DNA from: Burkholderia cepacia GG4
GTDB taxonomy: Bacteria; Pseudomonadota; Gammaproteobacteria; Burkholderiales; Burkholderiaceae
Reading direction: 5' to 3'
DNA length: 64,000 nt
NCBI RefSeq assembly: GCF_000292915.1
Contig: NC_018514.1
Location: 1,364,001 to 1,428,000, forward strand
The notes below the pieces were generated by a model. It saw nothing but the letters and a program-made list of their open reading frames with translations, had not been told where the DNA came from and searched no databases. The translations under genes were made by a program, and so were the position numbers. Positions 57,062 to 64,000 of the stretch are shown in pieces; position 1 is the first letter of the stretch, and each line of letters starts with the position of its first letter.

Positions 57062-58423
57062 CTATGCCTGCTCGCCGGCAATCGCATCGGCTGCCGCCGT
57101 CCGCTTCGCAGCGGCCCGCACCACGCCGAGCACCAGCACCGCGATCCCCGCGATCCCGCACGGCACCGCGACGAACGCAAACGCGGTCGGCAACGGCAGC
57201 CCCATCGAGAGCATCGCCCCGCCCGCCATCGAGCCGACGACCGATCCGCCGCGACCGATCCCGTTCGCCCAGCTCACGCCCGTGGTCCGGCATTCGGTCG
57301 GGTAGAACGCGGCCGACAGCGCATTCGCGCCGACCTGCGAGCCCGACACGCAGAAACCGGCCGCGAACACCGCCAGCGCCGCGCTGTCCGGCGACGCGGC
57401 CAGCACGCCGATCGCCGCGACGAACACGCCCGCCGCCGCATAGCTGCAGGCGAGCACGCGATGCGGATCGAAACGGTCCATCAGCCAGCCGAGCACGATC
57501 GCGCCGAGCGTGCCGCCGACCTGGAACATCGCGGTCACACGCGCGGCCGTCTGCAGCGTCGCGCCGGTCGTGCGCAACAGCGTCGGCAGCCAGCTCGACA
57601 GCAGGTAGATGACGAGCAGGCTCATGAAGAAAGTGAGCCACAGCAGCAGCGTGCCGCGCAGCAGGTCGGCGCCGAACAGGCGGCCGAGCGGCGACCCGGC
57701 CGGCTTGCCGCGCGGCGCGATGAACGACGCGTGTGTGAGATGCGGGTCCGGTGCGATCCGCGCAAGCATCGCCGCGATCCGCTCGCGCGCCGCGCCGGTG
57801 TTGACGAGGTAGCGCACCGATTCCGGCAGCCGCCATGTCAGCACGGGCAGGAGCAGCAGCGGCGCGGCCCCGCCGACGACGAGCACCGCGCGCCAGCCGT
57901 CGTGCTCGATCAGCGACGCGGCCGCGAGCCCGCCGAGCGCGGAGCCGATCGTGAAGCCGCAAAACATCGTCGTCACGAGCAGCGAGCGGCGCCGCGCGGG
58001 GCAGTACTCCGACGTCAGCGTGATCGCGTTCGGCATCGCGCCGCCGAGCCCGAGGCCCGTCACGAAGCGCCACGCGATCAGCTCGGTCAGGCCGCCCGCG
58101 CTCGCCGACGCGGCGCTGGCGATGCCGAAGCACGCGACACAGGCGAGCAGCAGGCGCTTGCGGCCGAACCGGTCGCCGAACGGCCCGAACACGAGTGCGC
58201 CGGCCATCAGCCCGGCGAGCCCCGCGCCGAATACCGGCGCGAGCTGCGCGGGCGACAGGCCCCATTCCGCGCGAATGACGGGCGCGATGAAGCCGATCGA
58301 TGCCGTGTCGAAACCGTCGATCGCGACGATCAGGAAGCACAGCACGACAATCGCGGCCTGAAACGGCGCAACGCGATGCCGGTCGATCCATTCGCTGACG
58401 TCGATGGAAAGCTTGTCGGTCAT
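57062..58423 (-). CDS. MFS aromatic-acid:H+ symporter (AAHS family), likely 3-hydroxybenzoate uptake
   Basis: A 453-residue MFS transporter of the AAHS group, 12 helices. Typical blocks are DGFDTASIGFIAPVIRAEWG near residue 37, GPFGDRFGRKRLLLA near 80 (the MFS loop between helices 2 and 3) and TSEYCPARRRSLLVTTMFCG near 138. Relatives include PcaK, BenK and MhbT. It is the last gene of the gentisate operon, so import of 3-hydroxybenzoate or gentisate is the best guess. The gap from the hydroxylase gene is 76 bases. Confidence 0.9.
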   Translation of the reverse strand: MTDKLSIDVSEWIDRHRVAPFQAAIVVLCFLIVAIDGFDTASIGFIAPVIRAEWGLSPAQLAPVFGAGLAGLMAGALVFGPFGDRFGRKRLLLACVACFGIASAASASAGGLTELIAWRFVTGLGLGGAMPNAITLTSEYCPARRRSLLVTTMFCGFTIGSALGGLAAASLIEHDGWRAVLVVGGAAPLLLLPVLTWRLPESVRYLVNTGAARERIAAMLARIAPDPHLTHASFIAPRGKPAGSPLGRLFGADLLRGTLLLWLTFFMSLLVIYLLSSWLPTLLRTTGATLQTAARVTAMFQVGGTLGAIVLGWLMDRFDPHRVLACSYAAAGVFVAAIGVLAASPDSAALAVFAAGFCVSGSQVGANALSAAFYPTECRTTGVSWANGIGRGGSVVGSMAGGAMLSMGLPLPTAFAFVAVPCGIAGIAVLVLGVVRAAAKRTAAADAIAGEQA

Positions 58424-58499
58424 GATGGTGTCTCCTCCATGAAGGCGGTCGCGCGTGATGTCGTTGGAATGCGCGCCGCCGGATTCGGGCTGAAGCGCG

Positions 58500-59708
58500 T
58501 CAGGCGACGGTCTTCAGGCAATCCTCCGCGCGCCAGCCGTGCAGCCACTCGAGCGCGTCGTAGAACTGCGCCTGCGTGCGGCCGACCCACAGCGCATTGC
58601 GCACCTGACGCTCGACGCCCTTCGCGTGATAGATGCGCCCCATTTCGCGCGCCGAATAGAGCACGCGCGCGGTGCGCGGAATCCGCACGCGCTCGTACAG
58701 CGCGAACGCAGCCTCGAAGTTGCCATCGGTCTGCGCGACCGCCGCGCCGAGCGTCACCGCGTCCTCGAGAGCCTGGCACGCGCCCTGCGCGATGTATTGC
58801 GTCATCGGATGCGCGGCGTCGCCCAGCACCGTCGCGCGGCCCGTGCTCCAGCGCTCGACCGGGTCACGGTCGGCGGTGGCCCAGCGCTTCCACGACGTCG
58901 GCCGGTCGAGCATCTGCTTCGGCAGCGGATGGATGCCGTCGAAGTACGACAGCACTTCCTCCTTGCTGCCGTCGCGCACGCCCCACGTTTCCTGCTCGCG
59001 GCTATGGAACGTGACGACGAGGTTGTATTGCCGTCCGCCGCGCAGCGGGTAATGGACGAGATGGCAATGCGGGCCGGCCCAGACGACCGGCGCATTGATC
59101 TGCAGATCCTTCGGCATGTTGTCGACGTCGACGACCGCGCGGTACACGACATGCCCCGTCACGCGATGCGCATCGCCGATCAGCGCCTGCCGGATCGCGG
59201 ACTTCACGCCATCGCAGCCGATCACCGCGTCGGCGCGATAGCGCTCGCCATGCTGGTCGATCACGGTCACGCCGTTGTCGTCCTGCTCGAACCCGCACAC
59301 CTGCGTGCTGGTCCGAAACTCGATCAGCGGATGACCCTTGACCGCTTCGTAGATCGACAGATGAATGTCCGCGCGATGGATCACCGCGTACGGGTTGCCG
59401 AAGCGTTCGCGATACGCAGCGCCCGTATCGATGCACGCGACTTCCCGCGCATCGACCGCGTCCATCAGTTGCAACCGGTCGGTGAACACCGCCCGGCCGC
59501 GCGCGGCCTCGCCGACGCCCAGCGCGTCGAGTGCGTTGAACGCGTTCGCGGCGAGCTGGATGCCCGCGCCGATCTCGCCGATTTGCGCGGCCTGCTCGAG
59601 CAGCTTCACGCGAATGCCCTGACGCGCGAGCGCCAGCGCCGTCGCCAGCCCGCCGATGCCGCCGCCGATCACGAGTACGCGTCGGCCGGTGTTGTTGGTC
59701 TCGTCCAT
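58500..59708 (-). CDS. 3-hydroxybenzoate 6-monooxygenase
   Basis: A 402-residue single-component flavin monooxygenase that converts 3-hydroxybenzoate with NADH and oxygen to gentisate. The FAD fold GGGIGG is at residues 15-20, the DG motif reads VIGCDGVKSAIR near 163, and the GD motif is VLGDAAHPMTQY near 302. It matches XlnD/MhbM/NagX-type enzymes along its length. The next enzymes of the pathway, in the same operon, act on its product. The start at 59708 fits the FAD domain. Confidence 0.9.
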   Translation of the reverse strand: MDETNNTGRRVLVIGGGIGGLATALALARQGIRVKLLEQAAQIGEIGAGIQLAANAFNALDALGVGEAARGRAVFTDRLQLMDAVDAREVACIDTGAAYRERFGNPYAVIHRADIHLSIYEAVKGHPLIEFRTSTQVCGFEQDDNGVTVIDQHGERYRADAVIGCDGVKSAIRQALIGDAHRVTGHVVYRAVVDVDNMPKDLQINAPVVWAGPHCHLVHYPLRGGRQYNLVVTFHSREQETWGVRDGSKEEVLSYFDGIHPLPKQMLDRPTSWKRWATADRDPVERWSTGRATVLGDAAHPMTQYIAQGACQALEDAVTLGAAVAQTDGNFEAAFALYERVRIPRTARVLYSAREMGRIYHAKGVERQVRNALWVGRTQAQFYDALEWLHGWRAEDCLKTVA

Positions 59709-59727
59709 GTCTGTCTCCTGCTTCGTG

Positions 59728-60369
59728 TTACGCGACGTAGTCCGGTTGCCGCTGCGGCTGCGCCGCGTCGAATGCCGGCTCGCGCCGAGCATGTTCATAA
59801 ATCGCCAGGCTGCGCGGATACGCGCTCAGGTCGCAATCCATCCGCAGCGCGTTCGCGACCTGCGGCACGAGGCACACGTCGGCGAGCGTCGGCGCATCGC
59901 CGAAGCACCACGGACCGGTGTCCGCACGCGCGAGCAGCCGCTCGACGCCGGCCATCCCTTCCGCGACCCAGTGCCGGTACCACGCGCTCTTCTGCTGCGG
60001 CGTGACCTGCAGTTCGCTGTCGAGGTAGCGCAGCACGCGCAGGTTGTTGATCGGGTGGATGTCGCATGCGATCAGCGTCGCAAGTTCCAGCACGCGCGCG
60101 CGGTGCCGCGGTTCGAGCGGAATCAGCCGCGGCTCCGGATGAATCTGGTCGAGGTAGTCGATGATCGCGAGCGACTGGCCGAGACGGAAATCGCCGTCGA
60201 CCAGCGCCGGCACCGACGCCGACGGATTCACCTGTGCGACGTAGCCGGCCTCGCGGTGCTCGCCCGTGCGGATGTTCACGGGCAGCGTGTCGTACGGCAG
60301 TCCTTTCAGCGCGAGCGCGATGCGCACCCGATAGGATGTCGAACTGTTGAAAAAGCTATGCAGTTGCAC
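59728..60369 (-). CDS. Maleylpyruvate isomerase (zeta-class GST)
   Basis: A 213-residue glutathione-S-transferase-fold isomerase converting maleylpyruvate to fumarylpyruvate with glutathione. The zeta-class signature SSTSYRVRIALALKGL near residue 9 and NPSASVPALVDGDFRLGQSL are present, followed by the alpha-helical domain (DIHPINNLRVLRYL). It belongs to the NagL/MaiA group. Lies between the hydroxylase (19-base gap) and the hydrolase (34-base gap), fixing its pathway role. Confidence 0.93.
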   Translation of the reverse strand: MQLHSFFNSSTSYRVRIALALKGLPYDTLPVNIRTGEHREAGYVAQVNPSASVPALVDGDFRLGQSLAIIDYLDQIHPEPRLIPLEPRHRARVLELATLIACDIHPINNLRVLRYLDSELQVTPQQKSAWYRHWVAEGMAGVERLLARADTGPWCFGDAPTLADVCLVPQVANALRMDCDLSAYPRSLAIYEHARREPAFDAAQPQRQPDYVA

Positions 60370-60403
60370 GATGTGACCTTTCGAGGAAATCGACGAACGC
60401 GCG

Positions 60404-61102
60404 TCAGACCACGCGCACGGCCAGTTCGCCGAGACGCTCGACGCCGACCTTCATCACGTCGCCCTTGACCACCGCGCCGACGCCCTCGGGGGTGCCGGTG
60501 AAGATCACGTCACCCGGTTCGAGGCGGAAGAACTTCGACAGGTCGGCGACCGTTTCCGCGACCGACCAGATCAGGTGCGACACGTCGCTCTTCTGCTTCG
60601 TCGCGTTGTTGACGGTCAGCCACAGGCCGGCCTGCTCGAAATGGCCGACTTCGCTTGCCGGATGCACGGGCCCGATCGGTGCCGAACGGTCGAATGCCTT
60701 GCCGATTTCCCACGGCCGGCCCATTTCGCGCATCTTCATCTGCAGGTCGCGGCGCGTCATGTCGAGGCCGACCGCATAGCCCCACACGTGCTCGAGCGCG
60801 CGCTCGAGCGGGATGTCCGCGCCGCCCTTGCCGATCACCGCGACGAGCTCGGCTTCGTAGTGGTAGTTCTGCGTCTGCGTCGGGTACTCGAGATCGAGCG
60901 TTTCGCCGTATGCGACCGGCACGATCGAATCGGCCGGCTTGCAGAAGAAGAACGGCGGTTCGCGATCGGGATCGAAGCCCATTTCGCGCGCATGGGCCGC
61001 GTAGTTGCGGCCGACGCAGTACACGCGGCGGACCGCGAAGCGGGCGTCGCTACCGGCGACGGAAAGCGCCACCGGCGCTTCGGGCGGGAAAACGTAAGTC
61101 AT
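60404..61102 (-). CDS. Fumarylpyruvate hydrolase (FAH family)
   Basis: A 232-residue FAH-family hydrolase that splits fumarylpyruvate into fumarate and pyruvate. VGRNYAAHAREMG, FFFCKPADSIVP and NYHYEAELVAVIGKG are family blocks. The Glu-x-Glu metal site is in YEAEL. GDVIFTGTPEGVGAVVKGD closes the active site. It resembles NagK. The start was chosen at ATG 61102. It is the third step of the gentisate pathway after dioxygenase and isomerase. Confidence 0.93.
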   Translation of the reverse strand: MTYVFPPEAPVALSVAGSDARFAVRRVYCVGRNYAAHAREMGFDPDREPPFFFCKPADSIVPVAYGETLDLEYPTQTQNYHYEAELVAVIGKGGADIPLERALEHVWGYAVGLDMTRRDLQMKMREMGRPWEIGKAFDRSAPIGPVHPASEVGHFEQAGLWLTVNNATKQKSDVSHLIWSVAETVADLSKFFRLEPGDVIFTGTPEGVGAVVKGDVMKVGVERLGELAVRVV

Positions 61103-61192
61103 GAACGGCTCCAGCGTAGGCATGAAAGAAGGAACGCGCGCCGCAGCGACGGCGCACCGGACGAATCGGGGAAAGCGGGGAAACCGGCGGCG

Positions 61193-62239
61193 TCAGTCGC
61201 GCGCTTCGCGCAGCAGGTTCAGCGCGGACAGCACGGGCCGGTCGGAATAACTGAACAGCACGGCGTCGGACGAGGCCGACAGCCGTACCGGCGCCCACGA
61301 CGGCGCGACGAAGATGTCGTGCGGCTCGAACGCGAACGTGTCGGCGCCGATGTGCGCGGTGCCGCTGCCTTCGACGACGCAATAGATCGTCGCGTCGGTG
61401 CTGCGATACGTGCGGCCATCGAAGCCCGCCGGCAGGAACTGCATGAAGGTGGCAATGGTCGGCATCGGCCAGCCGCCCGTCGTGGGATTCACGTAGCGCA
61501 GCTTCACGCCGTCCCATGCGTCGAGCTCGCCGTTGCGGTACAGCGCGTCGAGCGCCTCGCGAGTGCGCGCGTACGGATAGCTGAACACCGGCGACGTCGG
61601 GTCGCTCACGCGATGCCGCACCGGCACCATGTTGTGACCGAAGCGCGCGAAGCTGTCGCCTTCCACGCGACTGACGGGCTGCTCGGCTTCCGGATAGTTC
61701 TCCGCGAAGCCCGCATCGAGATTCGCGACCAGTGGAATGTCGAGCCCATCGAGCCACACGACCGGCTCGCCGCCGTCTTCCACCGACGGGTTGCCGTGGT
61801 CGTGCCACGCCCACGACGGCGTGATGATGAAGTCACCCGGATGCATCGTCGTGCGCTCGCCGTTCACCGCGGTCCACGCGCCCTTGCCTTCGACGATGAA
61901 GCGCAGTGCCGACTGCGTATGCCGATGGCTCGGCGCGATCTCACCCGGCAGGATCAGTTGCAGGCCCGCGTACAGGCTCGGCGTCATGCTCGACTTGCCG
62001 GGCAGCCCCGGGTTCTCGAGCACCAGCACGCGACGCACGGCCTCTTCCGCGCTGATCACGCTGCCGGCCTGCATGACCAGGTCGCGCACCTGCGCGTATT
62101 TCCAGATCGCGGCCTGCGCGGCCGGCTGGGGGGTTTTCGGCACGAGGTTGTGCAGCGATTCCCACAGCGGCGCGAGGCGCTGTTCAGCGATGCGTGCGTA
62201 GTAGGCGGCGCGCGACGTATCCGGGTGTCGGCTGGTCAT
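61193..62239 (-). CDS. Gentisate 1,2-dioxygenase
   Basis: A 348-residue bicupin iron dioxygenase that opens gentisate to maleylpyruvate. The first cupin carries the Fe(II) ligands: His105 and His107 ([12 protein letters not shown]) and His146 (PSWAWHDHG). The second cupin is near residues 270-330 ([20 protein letters not shown]). First gene of a five-gene operon with FAH hydrolase (90-base gap), isomerase, hydroxylase and transporter. It is divergent from a LysR gene with a palindrome in the intervening region. Confidence 0.95.
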   Translation of the reverse strand: MTSRHPDTSRAAYYARIAEQRLAPLWESLHNLVPKTPQPAAQAAIWKYAQVRDLVMQAGSVISAEEAVRRVLVLENPGLPGKSSMTPSLYAGLQLILPGEIAPSHRHTQSALRFIVEGKGAWTAVNGERTTMHPGDFIITPSWAWHDHGNPSVEDGGEPVVWLDGLDIPLVANLDAGFAENYPEAEQPVSRVEGDSFARFGHNMVPVRHRVSDPTSPVFSYPYARTREALDALYRNGELDAWDGVKLRYVNPTTGGWPMPTIATFMQFLPAGFDGRTYRSTDATIYCVVEGSGTAHIGADTFAFEPHDIFVAPSWAPVRLSASSDAVLFSYSDRPVLSALNLLREARD

Positions 62240-62351
62240 GATGTCTCCTTGGGGCGGCCGATCGCGTTCGGCGCTGTGTCAGGTCGGGGACCGGGTGCTT
62301 CAGTCCGTTAACGAATTTATATTCGACGCAGGCATACCCGGTAAAATGGCG

Positions 62352-62374
62352 AAATCATCTAATCCATATGATTT
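62352..62374. promoter_or_regulatory. LysR-type palindrome between gentisate operon and its regulator
   Basis: AAATCAT (62352-62358) and ATGATTT (62368-62374) form an inverted repeat with nine bases between, in an AT-rich patch. It lies 113 bases upstream of the gentisate dioxygenase start and 30 bases before the LysR start, as expected for a LysR binding site. Confidence 0.55.
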
Positions 62375-62403
62375 CGGATATACCATCCGATACGGAGCAT
62401 GCG

Positions 62404-63348
62404 ATGGACTGGACCCACCGGCTGCGATTGCGGCACCTGCAAGTGCTGCTGAGCCTTGCCAGCACGGGCAACCTGAGCCAGTCGGCGGCGGCGCTCGCGA
62501 CCACGCAGCCCGCGCTGTCGAAATGGCTGAAGGAACTGGAGGAGGATGTCGGGCTGCCGCTGTTCGAGCGGCACGCGCGCGGCCTGCGGCCGACGCCCTA
62601 CGGCGATGCGCTGATCGAACACGCGCGCCGCGTGGAGGCGCAGCTCGACGTCGCGCGCGACGACATGGCCGCCCTGCGCGAAGGCGGCAGCGGCCTCGTG
62701 ACGATCGGCACGTCGGGCGTCGCGGCCGCCGATACGGTGCCGCTCGCGGTGTCGCAGCTGCTGAAGCAGATGCCGCGCGCGCAGGTGCGGCTCGCCGAAA
62801 GCACGATGAACCAGCTGATGCCGCAGCTCGCGCGCGGCGAGTTGGACATCGTGGTCGGCCGCTCGGGGTCCGCGTCCGTCGATCCGCACCTGCACGCCGA
62901 GGCGCTGTATGTCGATCCGGTGGTGTTCGTCGCGCGGCCCGATCACCCGCTCGTCGGCACGGCATCCCTCGGCTGGGACGCGGTGCTCGCGTACTCGTGG
63001 ATCGTCTGGCCGTCCGGCACGCCGGTGCACACCGCGCTACAGGTCGCGCTGACGGCCGCCGGCCGCGTGCAGCCGCCGCACTGCGTCGAATCGAATTCGT
63101 CGATCCTGAACCTCACGCTGCTGAACAACACCGACCTGCTCGGCGTCGCGTCGCATCGTGCCGCGCGGCGCTTCGAGCAATTGAACGCGATCCGCATCCT
63201 GCCGATGCAGGTCGAGGGCCAGGGCGCGGTGTCGATGTACTGGCATCCGGACAGCGCGAATCGCGCGGCCGTGGCCGCCGCGATCGAGTGTCTGCGAGCC
63301 TGTGCGGCGCCGCAGGTGGGCGGATGGGAGAAAGTGAAGGTGGAGTGA
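62404..63348 (+). CDS. LysR-family regulator of the gentisate operon
   Basis: A 314-residue LysR regulator. The HTH (residues 1-62) reads RHLQVLLSLASTGNLSQSAA then TTQPALSKWLKELEEDVGLP. The effector domain follows (DTVPLAVSQLLKQMPRAQVR). A GGAG ribosome site lies eight bases before the ATG at 62404. Divergent from the gentisate operon, so 3-hydroxybenzoate or gentisate is the likely inducer. A 17-base-arm hairpin follows its stop codon. Confidence 0.9.
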   Translation: MDWTHRLRLRHLQVLLSLASTGNLSQSAAALATTQPALSKWLKELEEDVGLPLFERHARGLRPTPYGDALIEHARRVEAQLDVARDDMAALREGGSGLVTIGTSGVAAADTVPLAVSQLLKQMPRAQVRLAESTMNQLMPQLARGELDIVVGRSGSASVDPHLHAEALYVDPVVFVARPDHPLVGTASLGWDAVLAYSWIVWPSGTPVHTALQVALTAAGRVQPPHCVESNSSILNLTLLNNTDLLGVASHRAARRFEQLNAIRILPMQVEGQGAVSMYWHPDSANRAAVAAAIECLRACAAPQVGGWEKVKVE

Positions 63349-63393
63349 GCGCCGAAGCGGCCCGGCGCGAACCGGGCCGGGCCGCTTCGGCGC
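63349..63393. terminator. 17-bp inverted repeat between two convergent genes
   Basis: Perfect arms GCGCCGAAGCGGCCCGG (63349-63365) and CCGGGCCGCTTCGGCGC (63377-63393) around an 11-base loop, starting right after the LysR stop codon and ending seven bases before the stop codon of the minus-strand oxidoreductase. It probably works as a two-way terminator, although there is no T-run. Confidence 0.7.
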
Positions 63394-63399
63394 GGCGCG

Positions 63400-64000
63400 T
63401 CAGGCGCCGTCGCAGGGCGCCGTGTCGTCCAGCATCAGCGTGCCGACCCGCGCGGGCACCAGCGGCGTGCGCGGCACCGGCGGCGTCCAGCCGAACAGCG
63501 CCTGCGCGGCCGCGCCGCACACACGGCCCTGGCACGCGCCCATCCCGCAGCGCGTCTGCAGTTTTGCGGCCGTCCAGCCCGGCACCGGCGCGACCGCGTC
63601 TGCGACCGCGTCGAAACGCACGTCCTCGCAACGGCACAGCAGCGTATCGGGCCGCGCGAGCCGGCGAATCGGCTCGCGGATCGCGAAGCGCTCACGCACC
63701 GCATCCGCGAATGCCTGCCAGTGCGCGCGCAGCGCGACCAGCGCGGCCAGCGGCGCCGTCTGTCCGGTGGCCGCGTAGCCAGCGATTTCGCCTTCGATCA
63801 TCGCCAGTTCGCTGCCGCCGACACCGGTGCACTCGCCCGCCGCGAAATACCCGTCGCGGCTCGTGCGCTGGTGCGCGTCGACCGCCACCGCGCCGTTCTC
63901 GATCCGGCAGCCGAGATGGCTCGGCAGCACGGTGTTCGGCACGAGGCCGAAGCCGCACGCGAGCCGGTCGCAGTCGACCTCGAACTCGCGCTCGCCCTGC
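63400..64000 (-). CDS. FAD-dependent oxidoreductase with BFD-like [2Fe-2S] domain (partial)
   Basis: Only the C-terminal 200 residues are in the window; the gene continues past 64000. The end of the FAD domain is visible (FAAGECTGVGGSELAMIEG, with the typical GxGGxELA loop). A BFD-like iron-sulfur domain follows, with cysteines in LLCRCEDVRFDA and TRCGMGACQGRVCG. This combination is found in the HcnB/OoxA/SoxA-type subunit of opine, D-nopaline or proline/sarcosine dehydrogenases. The frame upstream is open through to the edge (CDRLACGFGLVPNTVLPSH). The substrate is unknown. Confidence 0.88.
   Translation of the reverse strand, partial: QGEREFEVDCDRLACGFGLVPNTVLPSHLGCRIENGAVAVDAHQRTSRDGYFAAGECTGVGGSELAMIEGEIAGYAATGQTAPLAALVALRAHWQAFADAVRERFAIREPIRRLARPDTLLCRCEDVRFDAVADAVAPVPGWTAAKLQTRCGMGACQGRVCGAAAQALFGWTPPVPRTPLVPARVGTLMLDDTAPCDGA

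Overview
The window is high-GC DNA with dense, strand-biased codon usage and a gene set typical of a Burkholderia of the cepacia complex: a Gram-negative porin, pqqABCDE, protocatechuate and gentisate catabolism, a Wza/Wzc/Wzy exopolysaccharide locus and several LysR regulators. The mix of accessory catabolic and surface functions suggests a secondary chromosome, but that is inference. No rRNA, tRNA, CRISPR array, insertion sequence or prophage was seen.

Layout. 0.3-13.1 kb: an exopolysaccharide locus with two GT4 glycosyltransferases, an acyltransferase, a polymerase/tyrosine-kinase/export-lipoprotein operon (wzy-wzc-wza, minus strand), a small secreted protein, a tandem alpha/beta-hydrolase and a Wzx flippase. 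It resembles the c-di-GMP-controlled Bep-type loci of Burkholderia. 13.4-13.8 kb: a C-terminal remnant of a GH3 beta-glucosidase. 14.2-17.5 kb: pqqABCDE, including the 23-residue PqqA and a terminator-like hairpin behind it. 17.7-20.4 kb: an ABM-domain monooxygenase, a LysR regulator and a porin. 21.1-25.7 kb: a YigZ/IMPACT protein, a broken H-NS-like gene, ppk2, remnants of an OmpW-type protein and an alpha/beta-hydrolase, and gamma-glutamyltransferase. 26.1-32.7 kb: a YdjM-like membrane protein, the very long helicase Lhr, and an APC amino-acid transporter. 32.9-33.6 kb: a HigBA-type toxin-antitoxin pair. 33.7-36.4 kb: pcaQ divergent from pcaHG, with two copies of a 55-bp operator-like repeat between them. 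36.9-38.6 kb: an AraC regulator divergent from an alpha/beta-hydrolase.

38.6-48.0 kb: an eight-gene minus-strand operon, rpiR-iaaA-gsiABCD-P1 peptidase-dppA, apparently for uptake and hydrolysis of unusual peptides (isoaspartyl, D-amino-acid or glutathione-like). 48.4-49.9 kb: two coupled small membrane proteins and a methyltransferase. 50.1-53.0 kb: a purple-acid-phosphatase-like lipoprotein coupled to a di-haem cytochrome c peroxidase. 53.1 kb: a small protein of unknown function behind a near-perfect LexA box. 53.6-55.6 kb: a MocR-type regulator divergent from a DUF2917 protein. 55.7-57.0 kb: a BigR-like sulfur-sensing repressor with a split YeeE/YedE transporter and a 38-bp palindromic operator. 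57.1-63.3 kb: a complete 3-hydroxybenzoate/gentisate pathway (transporter, 6-hydroxylase, maleylpyruvate isomerase, fumarylpyruvate hydrolase, gentisate dioxygenase) with a divergent LysR regulator. 63.4 kb to the end: the C-terminal part of an FAD oxidoreductase with a BFD-like iron-sulfur domain.

Two themes connect the genes: surface polysaccharide production, and scavenging of plant or soil carbon (aromatics, PQQ-dependent oxidation, odd peptides). Several gene remnants mark 13 kb and 21-24 kb as sites of past insertion and decay.
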